DNA of 11,970 bases, from contig DHMR01000100.1 in the NCBI GenBank assembly GCA_002405875.1, positions 1-11,970 on the forward strand, written 5' to 3'. Shown here piece by piece: positions 1 to 8,278 of this stretch. The notes beneath the pieces are model-generated. The model was not told the origin of the DNA. It saw nothing but the letters and a program-made list of their open reading frames with translations, and did not search any database. The stretch comes from a bacterium UBA4637. GTDB lineage: Bacteria; Bacteroidota; Bacteroidia; Bacteroidales; Bacteroidaceae. Made by a program: the position numbers and the translations under genes. Position 1 is the stretch's first letter, and each line of letters begins with the position of its first letter.

Positions 1-1167
1 CTCCGTGCATCTTACGGTGAGGTCGGTAACGATGTATATACCGTTGGTGGCGTGGCACAGCGTTTCCTCTATGAAGAGAAGTGGAACCAGATTGGTAACG
101 ACTACTACTTTGGCAATAAAGGTCAGACGGGTATCTACGAGAGCCAGTATCCTAACTATGGTGTAACATGGGAGCGTGCCAAGAAGTTCAACGTAGGTTT
201 GGAGTTTGGTTTGTTCAACGGTATGTTGACAGGTAACTTCGATTACTTCGTAGAGAATCGTAACAACATCTTGACAGAGTACTTGAGCCGCCCACAGTGG
301 GTAGGTGTAACCATGGCAGCCGGTAACCTCGGTAAGACCCAGAACAAGGGTTACGAGTTGGAGCTCCACCACTTCAATCACATTGGCAAGGACTTCACCT
401 ATAATGTAGGTATGACCTTCTCTCATGCAGCCAACAAGATTAAGAACATGGACGAGCCTGCTTACAAGACCGCTTATCGCAAGCGTGAGGGCCATGCCAT
501 CAACCAGTACTTCGGTTTGGTATGCGAGGGCTTCGTAACACAGGCAGACCTCGACAATCCTAACTTCCCAGTTTCTACTTACGGCAACGTGAAGGTAGGT
601 GACTTGAAGTATAAGGATATGAATGGCGATGGTTTCATCGACGATCGTGATGAGACATTCATCGGATACAGCGATATTCCTGAGAATACATACGCCTTGA
701 CATTGGGTGCTAACTACAAGGGCATCGGCTTCGAGGTAATGTTCCAGGGCGTTGACCATGTATCTCGTTACTACGACAGCGATGCAATGTTCGCCTTCCA
801 GAACAATGGTAAGGTAAAGGATATCCACTTGCAGCGTTGGAATCCAAGCTTGAGCGAGGCTGAGAATTTGGCAAATGCCAAGTATCCTTTGCTCCACTAC
901 GGAAGCAACGGCGACCACAACCAGCGTCAGAACTCATTCTTCTTGAAGAACGGTGCATTCGTTCGCTTGAAGAACATTGAGTTGAGCTATACCCTTCCTA
1001 AGGAGTTGATCAAGCATGTCGGCATGAGCAACTGCCGCTTCTATGTCAATGCCAACAACTTGTTTACATGGGATCATCTTGATGACTTGGTTGACCCAGA
1101 GAGCAACGGCTCCAACCGTTACCCACTCTTGAAGACCGTCAACGTAGGTTTCAATGTTGTATTCTAA
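1..1167 (+). CDS. SusC/RagA-family TonB-linked outer membrane transporter, C-terminal part (5' end outside window)
   Basis: This is an outer-membrane beta-barrel that would import oligosaccharides with its SusD partner, using TonB energy. The frame is open from base 1 and ends at TAA 1165-1167, giving 388 residues of a protein that usually has about 1000. The signal peptide, carboxypeptidase-like domain and plug are upstream and unseen. Visible SusC traits are the barrel motif RASYGEVGN at the very start, a calcium-loop-like DMNGDGFIDDRD (616-651), the late-barrel stretch FVRLKNIELSYTLP, and the C-terminal NVGFNVVF with the final Phe typical of outer-membrane proteins. All 14 Arg codons are CGT or CGC, suggesting high expression. 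The SusD-like gene follows after 27 nt, the normal susC-susD order. The family call is firm; the substrate (arabinan oligosaccharides) is inferred only from the downstream GH43 genes. Confidence 0.95.
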   Translation, partial: LRASYGEVGNDVYTVGGVAQRFLYEEKWNQIGNDYYFGNKGQTGIYESQYPNYGVTWERAKKFNVGLEFGLFNGMLTGNFDYFVENRNNILTEYLSRPQWVGVTMAAGNLGKTQNKGYELELHHFNHIGKDFTYNVGMTFSHAANKIKNMDEPAYKTAYRKREGHAINQYFGLVCEGFVTQADLDNPNFPVSTYGNVKVGDLKYKDMNGDGFIDDRDETFIGYSDIPENTYALTLGANYKGIGFEVMFQGVDHVSRYYDSDAMFAFQNNGKVKDIHLQRWNPSLSEAENLANAKYPLLHYGSNGDHNQRQNSFFLKNGAFVRLKNIELSYTLPKELIKHVGMSNCRFYVNANNLFTWDHLDDLVDPESNGSNRYPLLKTVNVGFNVVF

Positions 1168-1194
1168 TTCAAGAACATTCAAAACGAATCTAAA

Positions 1195-2991
1195 ATGAAG
1201 AAATATAGTATATTTGCTTTGGCACTCGCAATAGGAGCGATGACGCTCACCTCATGCGAAGATGCCTTCGGCAATTTCCTCGACAAGCAGCCAAGCAACG
1301 AGTTGACAAAAGCTGAGGTGTTGGGTAGCTTCACTCTCTTGGAGCAGAACCACAACGATACTTACAACTTCTTGCTTCATGGTGCCAACCGTGTCAATAA
1401 CTCTTGGCTCGATGCTGCTACCGACTTGGCTGAGTCAAGTATCGGTACATCAGGTACTCGCACTACCTTTAATATTGGTAACTACTATGGTGGTGGCGGT
1501 GCCGCCGAGCTGACATCTCCTTGGGAGAGCCGTTATCGTGGCATTCGCAAGTGTAACATCACCATCAATACATTGGAGCAGGACACAGAGAACAAACTTC
1601 GCCCTGTTGACCTCTCTGAGGAACTTTACGCAAGTCGTAAGGCAAATTACATCGCTGAGGCTCGTTTCCTCCGTGCTTACTTCTATTGGGAGTTGTTCCT
1701 CCGCTATGGTCCAGTGCCATTGGTTACCACAGAGCTTGACCCTAACGGCGACTTGCTGACTGGCTACACCGAGCGCCCTGACCTCAAGACCTTCATGGAT
1801 TACCTTTTCAAGGAGGTAAAGGAATGTGAGGCAGGATTGAAGACATACGCAGAGACTACCGATGAGACATACGCTGGTGAGGTGAACCAACCAACGGCTC
1901 GTGCGCTCTATGTTCGCATGATGCTCTTCATGGCAAGCCCTCGTTATTCAGCTCAGAGTGGCATCACTTGGCAACAGGCAGCTGATGCGGCAAAGGGCTT
2001 CATCGACGAGTACGGTGAGAACTATAAGTTGGAAACGCGTACTAATGGTGGTGTCGCAGCTTACAACAACTCTTGGTTGCTCAACTCATACGCAGACAAG
2101 AACCCTGAGATTATCTTCTTCCGCAATGATGTGGCTATCGGTTGGGCAGGTATCTCTACCGATACTCCTGTAGGCGAAGGTGGCCAGGGTGGTCTTTGCC
2201 CAAGCCAGAACCTCGTCGATATGTATGATATGGAAGATGGTACTGCTCCATTTACTCAGTATGATGCGACTGGTGCGCCAGTCTATGTGAACGGCAAGCC
2301 AACTGTCAATGAGGAGAGCGGTTATACCGACCAGACGATGTGGAAGAACCGTGACCCACGTCTCGCAGCAACTGTACTTTATCAGGGTTGCGAGTGGGGA
2401 CAGGCAACCAGTACCAAGACCAATGTCATCGACGTGGTTTATGGACATCGTGACAATCCTATCGGCAACCAGAACGCTACTCCAACAGGTTACTATGTAC
2501 GCAAGTACATTCCAGAGACCATTTTGAGTAGTAACCACAGTGGTACAGCCAAGCGTCTTTGGAGAATCTTCACTTACAGCGAGATTTTGATGAGCTATGC
2601 TGAGGCTTTGAATGAGGCAGACTTCGCTGGCAATTACGACAAGGTTTGCAGCTTGCTCGACCAGATTCGTCATCGTGGCGGCATCATTGGCAATGTGGCT
2701 GACCGTGCAGACTTGAAGAACCAGACAGCCATGCGCAACTTCATCCACAAGGAGCGTGCTATCGAGTTCGCTTTCGAGGAGCACCGTTGGTGGGATGTAC
2801 GTCGTTGGAATGTTGCTGGTGAGGCTCTCGGTCGTGACATCTATGGTGTCAATGTAGCAGCTGATGGTACCATCACCCGTAAGGTGGCTCAGAACCGTAA
2901 GTGGCAAGACAAGTTCTATCTCTATCCAATCCCAGAGACAGAGGTTTGGAAGATTGGTCAGAGCTTCCAGAACGATGGTTGGAAAGAATAA
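1195..2991 (+). CDS. SusD/RagB-family nutrient-binding outer membrane lipoprotein (first pair)
   Basis: This surface lipoprotein caps the preceding SusC barrel and captures glycan fragments. Its 598 residues fall in the usual SusD range. The N-terminus is a lipoprotein signal: KK, a hydrophobic core, and lipobox LTSC with the acylated Cys at residue 21. Glu-Asp follows the Cys, and acidic residues there are associated with surface export in Bacteroidota. SusD hallmarks are AEARFLRAYFYWELFLRYG (from residue 154), SEILMSYAEALNEA in the C-terminal half, ERAIEFAFEEHRWWDVRRW (520-538) and FYLYPIPETEV near the end. A short Gly-rich stretch (YYGGGGAAE) lies near residue 100. The ATG at 1195 is chosen because it directly begins the signal peptide. 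The upstream spacer is A-rich with no Shine-Dalgarno, normal for the phylum. The next susC starts 21 nt after the stop, so cotranscription is likely. The arabinan ligand is inferred from context. Confidence 0.95.
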   Translation: MKKYSIFALALAIGAMTLTSCEDAFGNFLDKQPSNELTKAEVLGSFTLLEQNHNDTYNFLLHGANRVNNSWLDAATDLAESSIGTSGTRTTFNIGNYYGGGGAAELTSPWESRYRGIRKCNITINTLEQDTENKLRPVDLSEELYASRKANYIAEARFLRAYFYWELFLRYGPVPLVTTELDPNGDLLTGYTERPDLKTFMDYLFKEVKECEAGLKTYAETTDETYAGEVNQPTARALYVRMMLFMASPRYSAQSGITWQQAADAAKGFIDEYGENYKLETRTNGGVAAYNNSWLLNSYADKNPEIIFFRNDVAIGWAGISTDTPVGEGGQGGLCPSQNLVDMYDMEDGTAPFTQYDATGAPVYVNGKPTVNEESGYTDQTMWKNRDPRLAATVLYQGCEWGQATSTKTNVIDVVYGHRDNPIGNQNATPTGYYVRKYIPETILSSNHSGTAKRLWRIFTYSEILMSYAEALNEADFAGNYDKVCSLLDQIRHRGGIIGNVADRADLKNQTAMRNFIHKERAIEFAFEEHRWWDVRRWNVAGEALGRDIYGVNVAADGTITRKVAQNRKWQDKFYLYPIPETEVWKIGQSFQNDGWKE

Positions 2992-3012
2992 CGCTTTTAA
3001 AGAAACAACAGT

Positions 3013-6000
3013 ATGAATAATATTCAGAATATATATAATAAGGTGTCATCATCAAGCAGAGTCTTGATGGTGAGCGCACTTCTCTGTGCCGCAAGTTCTT
3101 CTTTTGCACAGGAGCAGGTGCTCAAAGGCCGAATCGTCAACAGCCAGGGTGACCCAATCCCTGGGGCTGTTGTCAACGTGGCAGAGGAAAGCCGCATCGC
3201 CTTGACCGACAAGGACGGTTACTTTACCTTGAAGAAGGTGAACCCAAGCGATGAGGTCTGCGTTTCAAGCATTGGTTACAAGAATGCACAGGAGAAGGTG
3301 ACAACCTTCGATGGCTCTTACGTCATCAAGTTGGAGGATGATACCGACGAGATGGAGCACATGGCTCCAGTGCCATTCGGTGAGCAGAAAAAGAAAATCT
3401 TGACAGACTCTCGTTCCGTCGTTTCTGGCGAGGAGTTGCAGAAGCACCCTGTCACCATCCTTCAGAATGCCTTTACTTCTACGCTCAACGGTGTGGAGAC
3501 ATACGAGTGGTCTTCTGAGCCAGGTTGGTCTGAGAGCTTCCTCTTCATCCGTGGTATCCGTACCACCAACCAGAGTGCTCGTTCTCCATTGATTATCGTG
3601 GATAACGTGGAGCGTGACCTTTCCTTCCTCGATGCTTATCCTATCGAGAGCATCACCGTGTTGAAGGATGCCGCTGCTTCTTCTATCTATGGTATGCGTG
3701 GTGCCAATGGTGTTATCATGGTGACCACCAAGCGTGGTGCCGCTGGTAAGACCAAGATTGACTTCACCCAGGAGATTGGTTTCCAGACTCTTGCCAATAA
3801 GATGGAGGTGCAGAACTCTTACAATATGGCGATGACTCGCAACCAGGTACGCTACCTGAGCGGCATGGATCCTCTGTATTCGCAGGAGCAACTTGATAAT
3901 TACAAGTATGTTTGCAATGGGGGTACATTCGCTGACGATGACATTCGCAAGTACCAGTACTTCAATACTTCTTGGGCAGACCAACTCTATCGTAGCTCAG
4001 CGCCACAGTACCGCACCAACTTGCAGTTGAGTGGTGGTAACAATCGTGCTCGCTACTATGTCAGCTTCTCTTATTTGCGCCAGGAGGGTATGTGGAATAC
4101 CGAAGGTACCGAGATGAACAGCGGCTATAGCACGCAGCACGTGTTGAATCGTTGGAACCTCCGTTCCAACATCGACATCGACGTGTCCAAGTACTTGAAC
4201 GTATCTCTCGACTTGGGTGGTCGTATCGACAACATCTCTCAGCCTACCGAGGGTGTGTTCAACCTTGTGACCTTCGGTGTAATCGAGGCTAACCCAATGG
4301 CTCCAACTCACAACCCTGATGGTAGCATCTATTCTTCATCTACCGCCAATAACCCAGTACGTTACTTGGGTGGTTCTGGTTTGGAGAAGAACCGTCGCCG
4401 CAACTTGTATTCTACCTTGAACGCGAAGTACGACTTGAGTCCTGTCTTGAAGGGCTTGGGCTTGTTTGGTACCATCAGCTTCGACGCTTACGAGACCTTC
4501 GAGTCAACCCAGACAGCCAACATGGACTCTTGGAACTACGATTGGGATAACTTGAAGGTGACCGATGTCAAGGACTTCACCTATACAAGATACACCACCA
4601 AGGCAGCGTTGAGTAACCCTTCTGCTAACCAGCGTGGTTACTACTACAACTTGAATATGTACGGAGGTATAAGCTATAAGAATAGCTTTGGCAAGCACAA
4701 CATCGACGCACGTGCCTTTGCTCGCTACTATCGCAATGAGGAGGCGGGTTCCGACTACTCTTCACAGCAGAGTGCATCTTCCAACCGTTACTTGGCTTAC
4801 AACTTCCAGGGTACATACGATTATGCCAACAGATACATCGCTTCCTTCAACCTCTCTCGCATGGGCTGCGACAACTTCTCGCCTGATGACCGTTGGGGAA
4901 CATTCTGGGGTGCATCCGCAGGATGGGTGTTGACCGAGGAGCCTTGGGCAAAGAACAATGGCGTGCTCGATTTATTCAAGGTTCGCTTATCTTATGGTGA
5001 GGCTGGTCAGTCTAACACAGGTGCCGGTCGTTATCCATACCAGAGCATCTATGGCTCAGCCACAGGTTATGCCTTCGGTTACAATGCCACAGGTGTCGGT
5101 GGTTATGCTGAGACCAAGACGGGTAACCTCAATAGCAAGTGGGAAATCTCCAAGATGGTGAACGTAGGTTTCGACTGGAACCTTTGGAACAAGAAACTCT
5201 ATGGTAGCTTGGATATCTTCCATGAGTGGCGTTCCAACATCCTTGTTAGCCGTTCTACCGTTCCTGAGACCATCCTTGGTGTGCCAGTAGCACAGGATTC
5301 TTATGGTAAGGTAGAGAGTCGTGGTTACGAGTTTGTACTCGGTCACCACAACAGCATAGGTAAGGACTTCAAGTATTACATCGAGGCACAGTTGACTTAC
5401 AATACCAACCGTGTCAAGGATATCGACGAGACGACGCCAGACGTAGAGTGGCAGCGCAAGGCGGGGCACAGAATCTATGACAATACTTCTGTGGCAGACC
5501 TTTATGAGCAGAGCCAGACGGGTACCAACCGTGTGGGTGGCTGGAACATCTATAAGTTCGACCAGTGGGCTTCCGATCCTAACTTGATTGCAACTTCTCA
5601 GCAGGATGCTATCGACCATCCTGAGAAATACCCTTACAACAGCTTCTCCAATGGAGCGCAGCAGTTGGGTACGGCAGTCTTCAAGGATATCAACGGCGAC
5701 CGTGTCATCGACTCCAAGGATATGGTGCCAGACTCATATACCATCATCCCAGAGTTGATTCCTACCTTCAACTTCGGTTTCGAGTACAAGGGCTTCGACG
5801 CTCGCATGATAGTGAACGCTTACCTCCGTCGCTCCGTATTCCTCTCGCCAGCTATCAGCTACAGTGGATGGAGTAACATGGGTACTCACGAGGTGACCAA
5901 GGCTTGGGGTTACTTTACCGACGATCCTACCGATCCTCGCAACGTCAATGCAACTTATCCTCGTCCAGTATATAACGGTTTCGACGCAGTAGATTCAGAC

Positions 6001-6264
6001 CGTGCCACAGGTTCTTATCAGAACGACATCTGGGTACGCAATGGAAACTTCTGGTCACTCCGTAACATCGAGGTGGGATATTCATTGCCATCTAAGTTGA
6101 TTTCCAAGTTGTGGATGACCAAGTGCCGTGTATATTTCAGCGCTTACAACATCGCCACATTCAGCAGTCTTCCTGATGACATCGACCCAGAGAAGCCATT
6201 GAGCTACTGCTGGTGGTATCCTAAGACAAAGTCGTTTACATTTGGTATCAATATTGGTTTCTAA
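3013..6264 (+). CDS. SusC/RagA-family TonB-linked outer membrane transporter (second pair, complete)
   Basis: This complete 1083-residue TonB-dependent transporter would import oligosaccharides with the SusD encoded 21 nt downstream. The signal peptide has a long polar n-region, a hydrophobic core at residues 17-27 and probable cleavage at SFA|Q (32/33). The ATG at 3013 is preferred over Met19, which would lack a charged n-region. Domains in order are a carboxypeptidase-regulatory-like beta domain (about 36-108), a short TonB-box region (about 112-123), the plug (about 130-245) with RGIRTTN (from 180) and the SusC signature VLKDAAASSIYGMRGANGV (from 216), then the 22-strand barrel ending INIGF. 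There is no STN domain, so direct anti-sigma signalling is not expected. The TonB-box stretch EMEHMAPVPFG differs from the common EVVVVGYG type. The calcium-loop-like motif at 892-903 has Arg in place of the usual Gly. It is clearly different in sequence from the first SusC, so the two are not a recent duplication. Confidence 0.97.
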   Translation: MNNIQNIYNKVSSSSRVLMVSALLCAASSSFAQEQVLKGRIVNSQGDPIPGAVVNVAEESRIALTDKDGYFTLKKVNPSDEVCVSSIGYKNAQEKVTTFDGSYVIKLEDDTDEMEHMAPVPFGEQKKKILTDSRSVVSGEELQKHPVTILQNAFTSTLNGVETYEWSSEPGWSESFLFIRGIRTTNQSARSPLIIVDNVERDLSFLDAYPIESITVLKDAAASSIYGMRGANGVIMVTTKRGAAGKTKIDFTQEIGFQTLANKMEVQNSYNMAMTRNQVRYLSGMDPLYSQEQLDNYKYVCNGGTFADDDIRKYQYFNTSWADQLYRSSAPQYRTNLQLSGGNNRARYYVSFSYLRQEGMWNTEGTEMNSGYSTQHVLNRWNLRSNIDIDVSKYLNVSLDLGGRIDNISQPTEGVFNLVTFGVIEANPMAPTHNPDGSIYSSSTANNPVRYLGGSGLEKNRRRNLYSTLNAKYDLSPVLKGLGLFGTISFDAYETFESTQTANMDSWNYDWDNLKVTDVKDFTYTRYTTKAALSNPSANQRGYYYNLNMYGGISYKNSFGKHNIDARAFARYYRNEEAGSDYSSQQSASSNRYLAYNFQGTYDYANRYIASFNLSRMGCDNFSPDDRWGTFWGASAGWVLTEEPWAKNNGVLDLFKVRLSYGEAGQSNTGAGRYPYQSIYGSATGYAFGYNATGVGGYAETKTGNLNSKWEISKMVNVGFDWNLWNKKLYGSLDIFHEWRSNILVSRSTVPETILGVPVAQDSYGKVESRGYEFVLGHHNSIGKDFKYYIEAQLTYNTNRVKDIDETTPDVEWQRKAGHRIYDNTSVADLYEQSQTGTNRVGGWNIYKFDQWASDPNLIATSQQDAIDHPEKYPYNSFSNGAQQLGTAVFKDINGDRVIDSKDMVPDSYTIIPELIPTFNFGFEYKGFDARMIVNAYLRRSVFLSPAISYSGWSNMGTHEVTKAWGYFTDDPTDPRNVNATYPRPVYNGFDAVDSDRATGSYQNDIWVRNGNFWSLRNIEVGYSLPSKLISKLWMTKCRVYFSAYNIATFSSLPDDIDPEKPLSYCWWYPKTKSFTFGINIGF

Positions 6265-6285
6265 TCAATTTTATCAAAAAGAATT

Positions 6286-8127
6286 ATGAAAAAGCTTTTA
6301 ATCAATATATCGTTGGCAATGGTAGCTGTGGGAGGTATGACCTCCTGCAGCGACATCCTCGACAAGGAAGTCGATTTGACTTATACTGCCGACAACATCT
6401 ATGGCAACTACGATCGTAGCCGTGGTGTCTTGGCTAATGCCTATACTTATCTGCCAGATGCTTTCGCTGGTTATACCAACGGCCAGTTCTTGGCAGCATC
6501 TCGCGACTGTATGACCGACAATGCGCTCTCTTACTGGAACGTGCATTATTATCACAGTGTGTTGAATGATTCTTACGATGCGAAGAACCATTATTTCGCA
6601 ACCACTTATTGGACCAACGACCTGAAGGGTATACGTGTTTGCAACGACTTCTTGGAGAAGGTTCGTGAGGACGTGATTGGTAATGCGGCAAAGGCTGGTG
6701 ATGACAATCATCTTTGTGACCGTTACAAGGCTGAGGCTCGTTTTATTCGTGCCATCCTTCATTTCGATATGATCGGCTGGTTTGGTGCCGTGCCAATCGA
6801 GGATCATGTCTTGACCAATGACGAGGCTGGTACTATCGGTCGTACTCCTGCTGCCGAGGCATTGAAGTGGGTGGCAGACGAGTGCACGGAAATCATCAAT
6901 AGTGGTGCGCTTCCATTCCGTTACAGCAATGAGAATGAGAACTGGGGACGTATCAATGGAGCGGCTGTATATGCTTTGCGCTCAAGAGCGTTGCTTTATC
7001 GTGCTTCTGCGCTCAACAATCCTACCAACGACAAGAGTTGGTGGCAGGAAGCAGCTGATGCGGCATTGGCGTTTATCTCTGCCAACAATAGCTCAGCCAA
7101 TCCTTACCATCTCTATACTTCTGAGGATAACGATCCTAAGAAGAATTACTATGAGTGCTTCACTACCACTCCTCACTTGAACCCTGAGTATATCCTCAGC
7201 CGTTCAGAGTGGAATACTCGTGAAATCGAGATGTTCAATACACCTTGTGGCTTCTCTGGTAACGTGAACTCTACAGGTCGTGTGAACCCAACACAGAACT
7301 TGGTTGACTCTTACGAGACCATCAATGGCCTTCCTATCGACCAAGACCCTACTTACGATGACCAGAACCCGTACGCCAACCGTGACCCACGTTTGGAGCA
7401 GACCATCTTCCACCAGGGAAGTATCTGGGGTGACAAGAGCCAGGACGAGGAGCGTGCCGTGGATGTATCTGTAGGTGGCAAGGACTATCAGGATCTCCAT
7501 GGTGGTACCACAACAGGTTACTACTCTAAGAAGTTCGTTCACAACATGAGTTTCAAGAACCCTACAACTTATGTTACTGCTTGTCCTATCTTCCGCTATG
7601 CGGAGATTCTTTTGAATGCTGCTGAGGCATTGAACGAGGCACAGGGACCTGACGCTGCATATCAGTATGTCAATCAGGTGCGTGCTCGTGTCGGTATGCC
7701 AGCCTACAAGAATATGACGCAAGCCCAGCTTCGTGAGCGCATCCGCAACGAGCGTCGTATCGAGTTGGCATTCGAGGACCATCGTTTCTTCGACGAGCGT
7801 CGCTGGAAGTTGTTTGAGGGTAAGACCGCCGCTTCAGAGAAGAGTGAGCCACGTTACAAGCAGGTTTATAATATCTATAGCGTAGTGGTTACTCCTGACG
7901 AGAATCCTGTCTATACATATCGCAACGACAATACCCATGCTACTCGTGCTTTCTCAAGTCCTAAGAACTATTACTTCCCTGTGCCAGACGACACTTACAA
8001 GAAGGATCCTAACTTGGGACAGAACAAGGGATGGGAACTCTCTGAGGCAAAGAAGGACGAGACCACCGAAGGTGGAGCAACCGAGGGTGGTTCTACCGAA
8101 GGTGGCGAGACCACAGGAGGTGAATAA
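6286..8127 (+). CDS. SusD/RagB-family nutrient-binding outer membrane lipoprotein (second pair), with repeat tail
   Basis: This is the glycan-binding surface lipoprotein partner of the second SusC, 613 residues. The lipobox is MTSC with Cys21 followed by Ser-Asp. SusD hallmarks are KAEARFIRAILHFDMIGWFG (from residue 148), a FRYAEILLNAAEALNEA helix, ERRIELAFEDHRFFDERRW (489-507), and NYYFPVPDD close to the end of the fold. The normal SusD fold appears to end at about residue 585 (GQNKGWELSE). It is followed by a charged linker (AKKDE) and four pentapeptide repeats of TEGG type up to the stop, an extension most SusD proteins lack. The gene starts 21 nt after the second susC behind an A-rich spacer without Shine-Dalgarno. 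A 151-nt gap with a hairpin separates it from the first GH43 gene, and no SusE/F-like surface binding protein follows. The ligand is probably arabinan oligosaccharide, by context. Confidence 0.95.
   Translation: MKKLLINISLAMVAVGGMTSCSDILDKEVDLTYTADNIYGNYDRSRGVLANAYTYLPDAFAGYTNGQFLAASRDCMTDNALSYWNVHYYHSVLNDSYDAKNHYFATTYWTNDLKGIRVCNDFLEKVREDVIGNAAKAGDDNHLCDRYKAEARFIRAILHFDMIGWFGAVPIEDHVLTNDEAGTIGRTPAAEALKWVADECTEIINSGALPFRYSNENENWGRINGAAVYALRSRALLYRASALNNPTNDKSWWQEAADAALAFISANNSSANPYHLYTSEDNDPKKNYYECFTTTPHLNPEYILSRSEWNTREIEMFNTPCGFSGNVNSTGRVNPTQNLVDSYETINGLPIDQDPTYDDQNPYANRDPRLEQTIFHQGSIWGDKSQDEERAVDVSVGGKDYQDLHGGTTTGYYSKKFVHNMSFKNPTTYVTACPIFRYAEILLNAAEALNEAQGPDAAYQYVNQVRARVGMPAYKNMTQAQLRERIRNERRIELAFEDHRFFDERRWKLFEGKTAASEKSEPRYKQVYNIYSVVVTPDENPVYTYRNDNTHATRAFSSPKNYYFPVPDDTYKKDPNLGQNKGWELSEAKKDETTEGGATEGGSTEGGETTGGE
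8065..8124 (+). repeat. Four tandem 15-bp units encoding a TEGGx pentapeptide tail
   Basis: Four in-frame 15-bp units (8065, 8080, 8095 and 8110) each begin with ACC. They encode TEGGA, TEGGS, TEGGE and TTGGE, and the last unit abuts the TAA at 8125. The third base varies between units (GAA/GAG, GGA/GGT/GGC), so the array is not freshly duplicated, yet the peptide period is kept. The tail is flexible, acidic and Gly-rich and follows a complete SusD fold. It may be a linker-like surface extension, and copy number could vary between strains. Its function is not known to me. Confidence 0.88.
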
Positions 8128-8183
8128 TCTCCGATAGGAGGAAAGACAAGTAATCTTTGTCAACAATAACTATTATAACTTTT

Positions 8184-8222
8184 AAGGTGAGGTCTATGGC
8201 GAAAACACCATAGGCCTTCCTT
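8184..8222 (+). terminator. Strong hairpin between the second susD and first GH43 gene; possible terminator, attenuator or RNA-processing element
   Basis: The left arm (8184-8199) and right arm (8208-8222) can pair over 15 bp with a single bulged T at 8188 and two G-T wobbles. The loop is CGAAAACA (8200-8207). The core is GAGGTCTATGG against CCATAGGCCTT. The sequence after it (GCTTTAAAGC) is only moderately T-rich, so this is not a textbook intrinsic terminator. It lies about 57 nt past the susD stop and about 57 nt before the GH43 start. It could partly terminate transcription or protect the 3' end of the highly expressed susCD message, lowering enzyme expression relative to transporters. 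The pairing is seen directly; the role is inferred. Confidence 0.55.
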
Positions 8223-8247
8223 GCTTTAAAGCTTCGCTTATAGAAGC
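8223..8247 (+). repeat. Short palindromes following the hairpin in the 8128-8278 gap
   Basis: GCTTTAAAGC (8223-8232) is a perfect 10-bp palindrome directly after the large hairpin. GCTTC (8231-8235) can also pair with GAAGC (8243-8247) across a 7-nt loop. These are small structures that could form a second, weaker stem. The rest of the gap is AT-rich: 8128-8183 has no gene, and the stretch just before the GH43 start is an A-rich leader of the type usual at Bacteroidota start sites. I see no small gene in this gap. Confidence 0.35.
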
Positions 8248-8278
8248 AACAATCAGTAACAATAAAACAAATAACACA

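Noticed and set aside
2086..2907. Long antisense open frame (273 codons) opposite the first susD
   Set aside because: It lies wholly inside a clear SusD gene, has no recognisable domain or start region, and is the expected by-product of the strongly biased codons on the + strand.
3265..3984. Antisense open frame (239 codons) opposite the second susC plug region
   Set aside because: The + strand encodes conserved SusC motifs here; the antisense product looks like no known family and has no signals of its own.
8136..8141. AGGAGG, a Shine-Dalgarno-like sequence just after the second susD
   Set aside because: No start codon follows at a useful distance, and Bacteroidota rarely use this signal.
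8156..8183. Possible Bacteroidota promoter: TTTG at 8156 and TAACTTTT at 8176
   Set aside because: The -7 element matches TAnnTTTG in all but one base, but the 16-nt spacing is shorter than the usual 19-21, and the transcript start would fall inside the hairpin. Too weak to call without 5'-end data.
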